Positions 9,273 through 19,900 of a DNA stretch of 64,000 nt are shown one piece after another. The notes below the pieces were generated by a model. That model was not told the origin of the DNA, searched no databases, and worked only from the letters and a program-made list of their open reading frames with translations. Numbering within the stretch: the first letter of the stretch is position 1; each line of letters opens with the position of its first letter. This stretch comes from Chitinophagaceae bacterium. GTDB lineage: Bacteria; Bacteroidota; Bacteroidia; Chitinophagales; Chitinophagaceae. The DNA lies in the NCBI GenBank assembly GCA_019638595.1, contig JAHBTJ010000025.1:35491-99490 (forward strand). The letters are read 5' to 3'. The translations under genes and the position numbers were made by a program.

Positions 9273-10112
9273 ATGAACACAGAACAAGAAATCAAAGAAA
9301 TGGTAAGGCAGAAGTACAGCGAAATAGCCTTGCAAGACAAAGATACAAACGCTTCTTCCTGTTGTGGTGCGGGCGGTTGCAGTACCGAGGTCTATAACAT
9401 AATGAGTGAAGAATACAACGACCTTGAAGGCTACAATCCCGATGCCGATTTAGGTTTGGGTTGCGGACTGCCAACTCAATTTGCCAAAATCAAAAAGGGA
9501 GATACCGTTATTGACTTAGGAAGCGGAGCAGGTAACGATTGTTTTATAGCCAGAGCCGAAACTGGCGAAGCAGGAAAAGTAATAGGTATAGATTTTACCG
9601 AAGCAATGATAAACAAAGCACGAAATAACGCAGAAAAATTAGGTTTCAACAATGTTGAGTTTAGACAAGGCGATATTGAAAAAATGCCTGTAAAAGCTAA
9701 TATCGCTGATGTGATTGTGAGTAACTGTGTTTTAAACCTTGTGCCGAATAAACAAGCGGTTTTTGCGGAGATGTTCCGAGTGTTAAAACCTGGCGGACAT
9801 TTCAGTATTTCGGATATTGTTTTAACAGGCGAATTGCCCGAAAAAATAAAATCTGCGGCAGAAATGTATGCCGGTTGCGTGGCAAGTGCTATTGACAAAG
9901 ACGAATATCTGAGCTATGTAAGCAAAGTGGGTTTTGCCAATATGCAAATTCAGAAAGACAAACCTATCATTGTGCCTGACGATATTCTGAAAAACTATCT
10001 GAATAATGAAGAGATTGCTCAGTACAAGGCGAACGAAACTGTCATTAGAAGTATAACTGTTTATGCAGAAAAACCAGCGGATTGTTGTTCACCAAATTCA
10101 GGCTGTTGCTAA
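9273..10112 (+). CDS. arsM: Arsenite S-adenosylmethionine methyltransferase
   Basis: A 279-residue class I methyltransferase with motif I DLGSGAGND (residues 81-89). It has the family cysteines: a CCGAGGC cluster at 30-36, GLGCG near 64, the Cys of SNCVLNLVP, and YAGCVAS. The C-terminus ends DCCSPNSGCC. ArsM methylates trivalent arsenic using SAM and thiols, giving methylated and finally volatile species. It sits 38 bp after arsR and a few bases before arsC, so the three genes form one operon. Confidence 0.95.
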   Translation: MNTEQEIKEMVRQKYSEIALQDKDTNASSCCGAGGCSTEVYNIMSEEYNDLEGYNPDADLGLGCGLPTQFAKIKKGDTVIDLGSGAGNDCFIARAETGEAGKVIGIDFTEAMINKARNNAEKLGFNNVEFRQGDIEKMPVKANIADVIVSNCVLNLVPNKQAVFAEMFRVLKPGGHFSISDIVLTGELPEKIKSAAEMYAGCVASAIDKDEYLSYVSKVGFANMQIQKDKPIIVPDDILKNYLNNEEIAQYKANETVIRSITVYAEKPADCCSPNSGCC

Positions 10113-10116
10113 AACT

Positions 10117-10533
10117 ATGAAAAAGAAAATTTTGGTGCTTTGCACTGGTAACAGTTGCAGAAGTCAAATAGCCGAAGGCTACTTGCGACATTTCGCAGGC
10201 AACAAAGCGGACGTTTACAGTGCAGGTGTTGAAACACACGGAGTAAACCCGAAAGCCATTACAACAATGCAAGAAGACGGCATTGACATTTCAAATCACA
10301 CTTCAAACAACATTGACGAATATTACGACATTGATTTTGACTTTGTAATTACCGTTTGCGACAACGCAAAAGAGCGTTGCCCATTCTTCCCGACCAAAGC
10401 AAAAAAGTTTCATCAAAATTTTCCTGACCCTGCAAGAGCAACAGGAACTGACGAAGAAATTAAAGAACAGTTTAGACAAGTTAGACAACAAATCAAAAAC
10501 TATTGCAGACAGTTTGTAATGGACAACTTGTAA
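10117..10533 (+). CDS. arsC: Thioredoxin-coupled arsenate reductase (LMW phosphatase type)
   Basis: I start at the ATG at 10,117, four bases after the arsM stop. The 138-residue product has the phosphatase P-loop CTGNSCR (residues 9-15) near its N-terminus. Two further cysteines in TVCDNAKERCPFF are the thiols used in the thioredoxin-linked relay of this ArsC class. A DPA motif supplies the general acid. It reduces arsenate to arsenite, which feeds ArsM. No arsenite permease (ArsB/Acr3) lies next to it. Confidence 0.92.
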   Translation: MKKKILVLCTGNSCRSQIAEGYLRHFAGNKADVYSAGVETHGVNPKAITTMQEDGIDISNHTSNNIDEYYDIDFDFVITVCDNAKERCPFFPTKAKKFHQNFPDPARATGTDEEIKEQFRQVRQQIKNYCRQFVMDNL

Positions 10534-10675
10534 CCCGAAAATAAGGGCAGCCGAACCGTTATCTGCAACTCTACCCAACCACCGTGCTGACATCAACCGA
10601 CAGACAAAATTCAGCAAGTTTCGGATTTTATGACTGCAATATTATTTTGACTTTTGCAGTATAAAATCTGAAAAA

Positions 10676-11522
10676 ATGACAACACAAAATCAAATTCATT
10701 ATAGTCGAATTGCCGAAGCAATCGAGTACATAAAAACCAACTTTAAACAACAACCCAATCTTGACGAAGTTGCGGAGCAAGTACATTTAAGTCCGTTTCA
10801 TTTTCAACGTTTGTTTAGCGATTGGGCAGGAACAACACCCAAAAAATTTTTGCAATACATTAGTATTGAACACGCCAAAAAATTATTGAGCGACAAACAA
10901 GCTACACTTTTTGACACTGCACACGAAACAGGACTTTCAGGAACAAGCCGTTTACACGATTTATTTGTGAATATCGAGGGTATGACACCTGCCGAATATA
11001 AAAACGGTGGTAAAAATCTGCATATTAATTACAGTTTTGCTGAAAGTCCATTTGGAAATTTAATTGTAGCTTCTACATCAAAAGGCGTTTGCTATATGGC
11101 ATTTGAAGGTAACGTGCAAAGCATTGAACGACCTTAAATCAAAATTTCCAAACGCAACTTTTCAACGAAAATTAGACCTGTTACAACAAAATGCTTTATT
11201 CATTTTTCAGAATGATTGGAATAAATTATCCGAAATTAAACTGCATTTAAAAGGAACAGATTTTCAATTGAAAGTTTGGGAAACACTTTTAAAAATTCCA
11301 ATGGGACAACTTTCTACTTACGGCAACATTGCCGAAAAAATTGGTAACGCCAACGCTTCCAGAGCCATTGGCACGGCTATCGGAAGCAATCCTGTTGCGT
11401 TTCTTATTCCTTGTCATCGTGTTATCCAATCATCGGGAAATTTTGGCGGTTATATGTGGGGAAATACACGAAAGACCGCTATCATCGGTTGGGAAGGAGC
11501 AAAAACACATTCAGAAATTTAA
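10676..11522 (+). pseudogene. Ada-like AraC/methylguanine-DNA methyltransferase, frameshifted
   Basis: Two overlapping frames together make the usual bifunctional protein of about 281 residues. 10,676-11,137 encodes an AraC-type HTH (IEYIKTNFKQQPNLDEVAEQVHLS, SPFHFQRLFSDWAGTTP) and the first strands of the alkyltransferase domain. From about 11,118 the next frame continues KALNDLKSKFPNATF and carries the catalytic IPCHRV motif. The span of 847 bp is one base too long, which fits a single-base insertion near GTGCAAAGC at 11,115-11,123. It would repair O6-alkylguanine and activate adaptive-response genes. It may be a real frameshift, so the gene would be broken, or a sequence error. The zinc-binding Ada N-terminal domain is absent here but present two genes downstream. 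Confidence 0.85.
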
Positions 11523-11531
11523 TAGTAGAAA

Positions 11532-12245
11532 ATGAACAATATTATCCATAAAATAGAAAATACAGATTGGCAAAGCGTTACTGAAACAATGCACACAAAC
11601 GGTTATGCGATTATTCCAAACTTGTTATCAGACGAACAATGCGAAAGCCTGAAATCGGAATACAATAATCCAAATGCTTATAGAAAAACCGTTGTAATGG
11701 AACGCTACCGTTTCGGTTTCGGCGAATACAAATATTTTAATTACCCTTTGCCTGAACTCATTCCGCAAATCAGAACAAACATTTATCCGCACCTTGCACC
11801 CATTGCAAATGCGTGGTTTAGGGCGTTGAATATTGATAAGCAATTTCCATTAGAACACGCAGAATTACTACAACAATGCCACCAAAACGGACAGCAAAAA
11901 GCAACTGTTTTGATTTTGAAATACGGCAAAGGCGGTTTCAATACATTGCATCAGGATTTGTATGGCGATGTTTATTTTCCGATACAAATTGTTTTGTTCC
12001 TTAACGAACCCGACAAAGATTTTACAGGTGGCGAATTTGTATTGACACAGCAAATCCCAAGAGCACAATCCAAAGCCATTGTATTAAAACCAAAGAAAGG
12101 CGATGTATTGATTTTTACCACCAACTTCAAACCCGAAAAGGGAACGAAAGGCTATTACAGAGTGAATATGAAACACGGTGTAAGCGAAGTAAAATCGGGC
12201 GAACGTTATACTTTGGGTATTATTTTTCACGATGCTTTAAGTTAA
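11532..12245 (+). CDS. 2OG-Fe(II) oxygenase (DUF2086/oxygenase-NA type)
   Basis: The 237-residue protein has the iron-binding HxD in FNTLHQDLYGDVYFP (His140, Asp142), a distal DFTGGEFVL segment, and a C-terminal MKHGVSEVKSGERYTLGIIFHDA region that supplies the second His and the Arg that grips 2-oxoglutarate. The family is often linked to ada/alkB alkylation-repair genes, as here, where it starts 9 bp after the ada frame and stops 2 bp before the next gene. The substrate is not known. Repair of alkylated nucleic acid is a context-based guess. Confidence 0.85.
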   Translation: MNNIIHKIENTDWQSVTETMHTNGYAIIPNLLSDEQCESLKSEYNNPNAYRKTVVMERYRFGFGEYKYFNYPLPELIPQIRTNIYPHLAPIANAWFRALNIDKQFPLEHAELLQQCHQNGQQKATVLILKYGKGGFNTLHQDLYGDVYFPIQIVLFLNEPDKDFTGGEFVLTQQIPRAQSKAIVLKPKKGDVLIFTTNFKPEKGTKGYYRVNMKHGVSEVKSGERYTLGIIFHDALS

Positions 12246-12247
12246 TA

Positions 12248-12493
12248 ATGATAAGGCACAGCGAAATATCCGACAGCGATTTACGAAGTAAAATCAAAGA
12301 ACAGAAAATCCGTTTAGGTGGCAATAGCAAGCTGAAAATTTACGGTGTATTAGGTTGTGCTTCGGGCAAAAGAATGAAAAGAGAAAACCGAGTTTTCTTT
12401 ACATCAGAGCAGGAAGCACAGCAAAATAATTATCGTCCTTGTGGGCATTGTTTGAAAGTAGAATATAAAAAATGGAAGAATGGATTTATTTAA
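12248..12493 (+). CDS. Stand-alone Ada metal-binding domain protein
   Basis: An 81-residue protein. Its second half matches the Ada zinc-binding domain: CASGKRMKRENRVFFTSEQEA...YRPCGHCL. In full Ada this domain uses four Cys ligands, one of which accepts methyl from phosphotriesters and turns the protein into an activator. Here only three Cys are obvious, since the first of the usual CxxxC pair appears to be Gly. It overlaps alkB by 14 bp. Together with the AraC-MGMT gene upstream it looks like a split Ada, with the domains on separate polypeptides. Confidence 0.75.
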   Translation: MIRHSEISDSDLRSKIKEQKIRLGGNSKLKIYGVLGCASGKRMKRENRVFFTSEQEAQQNNYRPCGHCLKVEYKKWKNGFI

Positions 12494-13088
12494 CCAAACC
12501 ATAGATAAGTATAAAAATTGGTTGCCACAAGACGGAACGGTAAACTATTACGGCAAATTGCTCACTCAAAAAGAAGCTGATTTTTTTCTGAACAGATTAT
12601 TGGAAACAATCGAATGGCGAAATGATGAAGCAATCATTTTCGGAAAGAAAATCATTACCAAACGCAAAGTAGCGTGGTATGGCGAAAAACCGTTTGAATA
12701 CACCTATTCTAACACTACAAAATATGCTTTGGCGTGGACAAAAGAATTATTAGAACTAAAAACTATCATTGAAAAAGAAACAGGCGAAACGTTTAATTCC
12801 TGTTTACTGAATTTGTATCACAACGGAGACGAGGGTATGGCGTGGCACAGTGACGGGGAAACCGATTTGAAAAAAGACGGAGCAATAGGTTCATTAAGTT
12901 TTGGAGCAGAAAGAAAATTTGCTTTTAAACACAAAAAAAGCAACGAAAAAGTAGAATTGATTTTGGAACACGGTAGTTTGTTGGTAATGAAAGATACTAC
13001 ACAAACACATTGGTTGCACAGACTTCCGCCGACTAAAAAAGTAACGACACCGAGAATAAACCTGACATTCAGGACAATTATACACTAA
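12480..13088 (+). CDS. alkB: AlkB-like DNA repair dioxygenase
   Basis: At 202 residues it matches the bacterial AlkB family. It has NLYHNGDEGMAWHSDGE with the iron ligands His123 and Asp125, a GSLSFGAERKFAF substrate-loop region, then THWLHRLP (third ligand) and PRINLTFR with the 2-oxoglutarate-binding Arg. AlkB removes methyl groups from N1-methyladenine and N3-methylcytosine oxidatively. It ends the alkylation-repair cluster that begins with the ada frame. Confidence 0.92.
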   Translation: MDLFNQTIDKYKNWLPQDGTVNYYGKLLTQKEADFFLNRLLETIEWRNDEAIIFGKKIITKRKVAWYGEKPFEYTYSNTTKYALAWTKELLELKTIIEKETGETFNSCLLNLYHNGDEGMAWHSDGETDLKKDGAIGSLSFGAERKFAFKHKKSNEKVELILEHGSLLVMKDTTQTHWLHRLPPTKKVTTPRINLTFRTIIH

Positions 13089-13287
13089 CCCGACCCAACG
13101 GAAAGACAAAGAGCAGCCGCCAACATGAAGCAGTTTGGCAAAAGAGCGGGTTTCGTGCAAGGTTGAACATTTGTACTTTTTAATCCGCAAAAGCTAATAA
13201 AATTAACTTTTACTACATTCCGTCAAAATCAAATCTTGTCGCAAAGCAAACGGGGTTATTTAAGATAAGTTTTTGTTGAAAAAAAAC

Positions 13288-15783
13288 TCATCTTCTCTTT
13301 ATCCATTTATACACTTCAAACCACAAGACAGATACCGCTGCGATTAAAAATGCCGTTCCCAATTCGGGGATGTTCAATCCTGTTACTTGAAAGAAACCGG
13401 CAAACAGGGGTATGTACAAGATGGCGAAAAGCAATAACAAAGTTATTCCCGTAATCATTGGGAACAGTTTATTCCTGTTTTTGAAACTATCAAACAGGCT
13501 GTACGTAAACGAACGGTTGGTGTGGCTTAATAACACATTAGCAACGATTAGCGTAGTAAATACCATTGCTCTTGTAGTTTCTTCATTGCTTCCTTTTTGG
13601 ACGGCAAATTGATAAGCGAACAAGACACCTGTTGTAATTAGCAATCCTTGAATAATACTGATGCTTAATTCTTTCCAGTTCAGAAAGGTTTCGGTCATTT
13701 TACGGGGTTTCCTTTGCATCGCATCTTTCTCTATGGGTTCGTTTTCATAAACAATGGAACAGGTAGGTCCCATAATCAGCTCCAGAAAAATAACGTGTAC
13801 CGGTGTAAAAATGTTCGGATACATCCAACCCAAAAACAAAGGCAGGGAAACGGTCAGAATAATGGGAATATGAATGGAAATAATGTACTGAATGGCTTTT
13901 TTGATATTGGCGTAAATCCTCCGCCCTGCTGCAATTCCTGTAATGAGTTTGTCCAAATCATCGTTGGTAATAACTAATGAAGCTGCTGCTTTGGCTATTT
14001 CCGTACCCTTATTGCCCATAGCTACGCCAATATGAGCGGCTTTCAGGGCAGGTGCATCGTTTACGCCATCACCCAGCATTGCTACGATTTCTCCGGATTG
14101 TTTTAAGGCATTGACAACAGCAAGTTTCGCTTCGGGAAACATGCGGGTAAACAGGGTAGTGTCTTTTGCGAGTGTCCTTAATTCGATTTCGGAATGATGT
14201 GTTATTTCAGAACCATTAACAGCCGGAGTATGATTGACAATACCCGCTTGCCGGGCAATGGCGTTTGTGGTGTCGGCATTGTCGCCTGTAATCACTTTTA
14301 CTTTAATTCCGGCATCGTAAATCTTTTGGAATACCTGCTGAATATCCTTTTTAGGCGGGTCGTAAAAGACGGTAAATCCTAAAAATTCAAAGTCGAAATC
14401 CTGCTGTTTTCCGGGAAAATGGTTTCCTTCAAAATAACATTTGGCAACGCCCAGCACACGATAACCTTGTTGCCCAAAATCCTGAATTTGTTGACGCAAG
14501 TTTTCTTTTTCATTTTCAGAAAGTTGAGAAACCGCAAGAATAGCTTCGGGTGCGCCTTTGGTTGCAACAATGCGTTTTCCTGAACTGTTTTCAAAAAGGT
14601 GTGTCATCATTGGCGGCTTTCCCTCCAGCGGATATTCGTGTATCATTTGAAAATCTTTTCTTAGGTCAGAAGTTTGTGTTTTCTCATATACTTTGTGCAG
14701 TGTTTTTTCCATTGGGTCAAACGGCACGGGTTCGCTGCTCCACATTGCATATTGAATGAGTTCGGAGAGTTCCGGTACATTAAAATGCGTTTCATCAAAC
14801 ACCTGGTTGGTTTTATAATCAAAAAGAGCTTTCAGCCGCATCGAATTTTCGGTAATTGTTCCGGTTTTATCCGTACAGATGACAGTAGTGCTTCCCAGCG
14901 TTTCTACCACGCTGCTTCGCTTGATGATAATGCCTTCACGCATCAGTTTCCACGCTCCCAATGCCATAAACGTAGTAAAAGCGACAGGAATTTCTTCGGG
15001 CAGAATAGACATTGCCAAAGTTAATCCCACCAACAAACTTTGAACAATATCTCTTGATTGCCAAAAGCTGTATGCCCAAACCATCAGAAAAACGACAATT
15101 CCGGCAATTGCCATTCCTTTTACAAATCTGGTAATCTGTATTTGCAGTGGCGAACGCTCTTCTTTGATATGCTGAATGGATGTACCGATTTTGCCCAGTT
15201 TTGTTTCCGCACCGATTTTTTCGACCTTAAAAACCGCCAGTCCCGAAACCGTCAAAGTGCCGCTATATACTTTTTTGTCTTCGGTATCCTGGCTTTTGAA
15301 CACCGAAAAACTTTCTCCGGTAAGCGATGCTTCATTGACTGAGAAATCATTGCTGTGCATTATTTCGCCATCGGCATTAATCATTTTTCCTTCTTCCGTA
15401 ATACACAAATCGCCCACGGCAATTTCCCGGGTAGGAATGTGTATTACTTTTGAATTTCGGATAACGGTGCTGAGTGGCTCATTCAGTTTTTCCAATGCTT
15501 CCAATGCCTTTTTACTGCGGTTGTCCTGGTAGAAAGAGATGCCCGAAACAAGAATAATTGCTCCCAACATAAACAGGGCTTCGGAATAATTGCCCACCAT
15601 AACATAAATCACCGAAACGGCAATGAGCAAAAGCAGCATTGGTTCTTTCAGAATGTCAAATAACAGCGTGTACCAGGCACTTTTTTTGGTGTTTTCTGCC
15701 TGATTGAAACCAAATTTTTCACGGGAGGTTTTTAGTTCCGCTTCCGTAAGACCGGAAAGCTGTTTTGGGATATTGTAAAACAT
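13288..15783 (-). CDS. P-type cation-transporting ATPase (P2/Ca-like)
   Basis: 831 residues with the complete P-ATPase plan: actuator TGES at 155-158, PEEIP in TM4 at 262-266, phosphorylated Asp305 in DKTGTITEN, hinge MLGDGVNDAPALKAA, and ten predicted membrane spans. There is no N-terminal heavy-metal domain and no CPC/CPX motif. PEEIPVAFTTFMALG resembles calcium-type P2 ATPases. The transported ion is probably Ca2+ or another hard divalent cation, and the metal-efflux operon context leaves Mn2+ or others possible. It is the last gene of the tetR-led operon, 22 bp after the adaptor. Confidence 0.88.
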   Translation of the reverse strand: MFYNIPKQLSGLTEAELKTSREKFGFNQAENTKKSAWYTLLFDILKEPMLLLLIAVSVIYVMVGNYSEALFMLGAIILVSGISFYQDNRSKKALEALEKLNEPLSTVIRNSKVIHIPTREIAVGDLCITEEGKMINADGEIMHSNDFSVNEASLTGESFSVFKSQDTEDKKVYSGTLTVSGLAVFKVEKIGAETKLGKIGTSIQHIKEERSPLQIQITRFVKGMAIAGIVVFLMVWAYSFWQSRDIVQSLLVGLTLAMSILPEEIPVAFTTFMALGAWKLMREGIIIKRSSVVETLGSTTVICTDKTGTITENSMRLKALFDYKTNQVFDETHFNVPELSELIQYAMWSSEPVPFDPMEKTLHKVYEKTQTSDLRKDFQMIHEYPLEGKPPMMTHLFENSSGKRIVATKGAPEAILAVSQLSENEKENLRQQIQDFGQQGYRVLGVAKCYFEGNHFPGKQQDFDFEFLGFTVFYDPPKKDIQQVFQKIYDAGIKVKVITGDNADTTNAIARQAGIVNHTPAVNGSEITHHSEIELRTLAKDTTLFTRMFPEAKLAVVNALKQSGEIVAMLGDGVNDAPALKAAHIGVAMGNKGTEIAKAAASLVITNDDLDKLITGIAAGRRIYANIKKAIQYIISIHIPIILTVSLPLFLGWMYPNIFTPVHVIFLELIMGPTCSIVYENEPIEKDAMQRKPRKMTETFLNWKELSISIIQGLLITTGVLFAYQFAVQKGSNEETTRAMVFTTLIVANVLLSHTNRSFTYSLFDSFKNRNKLFPMITGITLLLLFAILYIPLFAGFFQVTGLNIPELGTAFLIAAVSVLWFEVYKWIKRR

Positions 15784-15805
15784 AATATTGTTGATTTTAA
15801 TATTT

Positions 15806-16933
15806 CTACTCTTCGCTTTTATTCTTCATTGCCATCAGCAAAGTATAAGCTCCTTTTTGCACAATTTTGCTGTTCTTCAACACATCGGCATTGAGGATTT
15901 CTGTAAAACCATCTCCGCTGCTTCCGGGTTCTATGGCTATCATTTCAAAACTGCCGGCATCTTTTTGTTTAAATACATAATGTTTCCCTTCAAAAGAAAC
16001 GATACATTCATCGGGTAAAGCAACGTTTTTTGTTTCCGGAATTTCGATTTCGGCATTCATATACATTCCCGGAATTAACGCAGCATTATAGTTGTCAAAA
16101 TGAGCGTGTATCTCAACGGCTCTGTCGTCTGAAATATTTTTTCCGATGAGAATAATTTTCCCTGAATATTTTTTGTCGGGTTTGTTATTGGTATAACTCC
16201 GCACCTGCATTCCCACCTGAATTTTATCCCAGTCTTTTTCAAAAACTTTCAAATTCAAATGAATATTTCTTGGGTCAACTAACTCAAATAACACATCTGA
16301 CGGACTAATATATTTGCCTGTATTGACCAAAACCTGGGTTACATATCCATCAAAAGGAGCGTAAATATTGACGGTTCTCCTAATGTTATTCACAGTTATC
16401 TGATTTGGATTGATATGAATGAGTTGCAGTTTTTGTTCCAAAGCGGCAAGCGTAGCTTCCAAAATCCGGTAATCTGCCTGTGCCTGTTGGAAAACCTTAT
16501 CACTGCTGGCTTTGCTCTGGTTGAGTTCCTTTTGGCGGTTGTATTCTTCCCTTGCATTTTGCAATTGTGCTTTTACGGTAAGATAATCCTGCTGCAATTG
16601 GATATACTGGTTGTCTTCTAATGTTACCAATACTTCACCTTTTTTGAAGTGCATACCGGGCAATAGCTTGGTAGATTGTACTCTTCCACCCAAAGCACTG
16701 CTTACAGAAACCAGATTTTGTGGCGGTACATCTATTGTGCCGTTCAGCCGGAGCGTGTGGTGGATATTTTTTTCCTGCAATTCCGTAGTACTCAATTGAA
16801 AATTTTGGAGTTGTTCGTTGCTTAATGAAATATGATTTTCATTGGCTGAATTGGGCTGTTTTTCTTGTTCTTGTTGGCTGTTTTTACACCCGAAAAAAAA
16901 CAAACTCAATAGAACGATAATTATATTTTTCAT
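15806..16933 (-). CDS. CusB/CzcB-like heavy-metal efflux adaptor, lipoprotein
   Basis: The 375-residue protein opens with a lipobox (LLSLFFFGCKNS, Cys16). It has the split lipoyl domain (GGRVQSTKLLPGMHFKKGEVLVTLED and NIYAPFDGYVTQVLVNTGKYISPSD), a long helical hairpin between them, and a C-terminal membrane-proximal domain. It pairs with the CzcA-TolC fusion encoded 7 bp upstream and would link inner-membrane pump and outer-membrane channel. Confidence 0.9.
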   Translation of the reverse strand: MKNIIIVLLSLFFFGCKNSQQEQEKQPNSANENHISLSNEQLQNFQLSTTELQEKNIHHTLRLNGTIDVPPQNLVSVSSALGGRVQSTKLLPGMHFKKGEVLVTLEDNQYIQLQQDYLTVKAQLQNAREEYNRQKELNQSKASSDKVFQQAQADYRILEATLAALEQKLQLIHINPNQITVNNIRRTVNIYAPFDGYVTQVLVNTGKYISPSDVLFELVDPRNIHLNLKVFEKDWDKIQVGMQVRSYTNNKPDKKYSGKIILIGKNISDDRAVEIHAHFDNYNAALIPGMYMNAEIEIPETKNVALPDECIVSFEGKHYVFKQKDAGSFEMIAIEPGSSGDGFTEILNADVLKNSKIVQKGAYTLLMAMKNKSEE

Positions 16934-16940
16934 TGTTTTT

Positions 16941-19900
16941 TTATTTTGAAATGAGATAAAGAATAGTGATGGCTGTTTGATTTAATTGTGCCACAGCCTG
17001 ATAATAGTTGGTTTGAATTTGTGTTGCCTGATTGTTCAAAAGCACCCAATCCAAATAATTGATTTCTCCATTGGCAAATTGTTCTTTTGCCGTTTTAAAA
17101 ATCTGTTCTGCCTGCGGAAGTTGCTTGTTTTGGAAATTCTCAACAATCGCTTTTTGCATTTGATAAGAACCCAAAGCCGACCGGTATTCCGTTTCTAATT
17201 GAGCTTTTTTGACCAATTGCTCGTTTTCGTAAAAAGCAATTTTTTGCTCCTCTGCTTTTATATTCGCTTTTTGTCCGCTTGCAAAAATGGGAACGCCAAT
17301 GCCAATGGCAACAACATTATAACGGTGCCGGTCAATTTCTCTAAAACTTTGGTTGTAATAAGAAAGCGATAAATCGGGCAGAAGTTTTGATTTTTCCAAT
17401 CGTACCTGCAATTTGGATTGCTCAATTTCCTGTTGGGATAGCTCAATCAAAGGATGATTTTCTATTGAAGTATCATTAGATAGCAATCCTATATCAATGA
17501 TAAAATTATCGGCTGTCGGTTCATATCTTATATCTGAATTGAGTAACCATTGCAATTGAATTTTTGCTAAGTCAATTTCATTTTCCAACCATTTTAATTG
17601 ATTGGAAATATTCTCGTACTGTACTTCTGCGGTTGTTTTTTCCAAAATATTTCCTGCACCTTTTTCAAAACGCAATTTGTTTTTTTCTAAAAACTCTGCA
17701 TAGAGTGTATTCGTTTTACTAAGGATTTTTTTCTGCTCATTCAGCAATAAAATCTGATAGAAAATTTGAGTAACTAACTTTCCTGTTTCTATTTTGGACA
17801 GCTTGGTTTGGGTTATTGCCTTTTGCCATTCCTGTTCCAATACTTTTTTTTGATTACTGTAAACCGCAGGAAAATTGATACTTTGCGTTATTCCAAATTT
17901 GTTATCAAAAGCAGCTGTGTTTATTTGTCCCAATTCTGTTGTCAGGTTAGCTTGCGGAATGTTGAGATAAGACGCTTTCTTCTTTGCCTGATAGCTTTCC
18001 AACAGTTCATTGCTTTTGATGGAAAGACTATTTTTATCCGCCATTTCCAAAGCTTGTTCCAAAGTGATGTTTTGGGCAAAAAGCGGTATCTGGATTAAAA
18101 GAACGATGATGCTTATCACTGATTTTTTGGATAATTTCATCTTTTTTAAATTTATTTTTTCAAACTGAATAAATAAAGCAGGCAAAACAAACAGCGTTAA
18201 AAAAGTAGCAATCAATAAACCGCCAATCACCACCGTTGCCAAAGGTTTTTGCACTTCTGCACCTGCACCGTTGCTCAAAGCCATTGGCAAGAAACCTAAT
18301 GAAGCCACAAAAGCCGTCATCAATACCGGTCGCAGTCTGGTTTTTGTTCCGTTTAGAACCACTTTTTCTAAATCTTGTTCTCCGGCTTTTTTCAATCGGT
18401 TAAATTCGGCTATCAATACAATACCGTTTAGCACCGCTACGCCAAACAAGGCAATAAAACCAATACCGGCACTGATGCTGAAAGGCATTCCCCGCAATGC
18501 CAACAGGAAAATACCGCCAATGGCAGAAAGCGGAATGGCAGTGTAAATCAATAAACTTTCTTTTACTGATTTGAAAGCAAAAAATAATAACAGAAAAATC
18601 AAAGCCAGGGATACCGGTACGGCAATCATTAAACGGTCTTTTGCCTGGTTGAGGTTTTCAAAAGCTCCGCCATAAGTGATATAATATCCCGGTGAAAAGT
18701 GCAGTTGTTGTTCTGTTTTTTTACTCAGTTCGTTTACGATGCTCTGCACATCTCTGCCTCGCACATTAAAGCCGATGACAATCCTCCGTTTAGCATCTTC
18801 TCTTTGTATCTGAGCCGGTCCGGTGATGATGTCCACATTTGCTACCTGGTACAAAGGTATCTGAGTGCCTTTGGGCGTTGGGATGAGCAGGTTGCGAATA
18901 TCGTTCAGGTTTTCTCTTTGTTTTTCGTCTAATCGAACGACCAAATCAAAACACTTTTCTCCTTCGTACACTTTGCCGGCACTTTGCCCTGCAAAAGCAG
19001 TATTCACCACTTTATTGACCTCTTTAATATTCAGTCCGAATTGCGCCATACCGGCTCGGTTGAATTGAACCACTACTTGCGACATTCCCGTTACGGGTTC
19101 GATATACAAATCCTCTGCACCCTTTACCGTTTTAATGATAGTGCCTAACTGAGTCGCATAATGAGCCAGACTATCTAAATTTTCTCCAAAAATCTTGCAC
19201 ACCACATCTTGTCTTGCACCTGTCATCAATTCATTAAAACGCATTTGCACCGGATATTGAAACCCTGTACTGATACCGGGTACAGCTTCCAATGATTTTG
19301 TCATTTTCTCTGCCAATTCAGGGAAAGTTTTAGCCGAAGTCCATTCTTTTTTGTTTTTTAAAATCACCATCATATCGCTGGCTTCCATCGGCATAGGGTC
19401 GGTAGGCACTTCGCCACTTCCGATTTTTGTAACCACTTTTTCCACTTCGGGATATTGTGATTTCAAAATATGAGCAGCTTTTTGGGTGTATTCGATGGTG
19501 GTGCTCAGGTTGCTGCCGGTTAAAACACGTGTGTCCACTGCAAAATCGCCTTCTTCCAAGGAGGGAATAAACTCACCGCCTAATCTTGATAAAATAAAAA
19601 TGGCTATCACAAAAAGTACAGCTACCGATGCGATGATTGCTTTTGGAAAATACAGCACCTTTTTCAATATGTTTTGATGAGCATTTTCCAACTTTGCCAT
19701 TGCTCTGTCCGACAGGTTGGGCTTGTGTTTCAGCTTCCTGCTCAATACCAATGAACTCATCATCGGGATATAAGTAAGCGAAAGAATAAATGCACCAATC
19801 AAAGCAAAAGAAACGGTTTGTGCCATCGGTTTGAACATCTTGCCTTCTATACCTTGTAAGCTAAAAATCGGCAAGTAAACAATCAGGATAATAATCTGAC

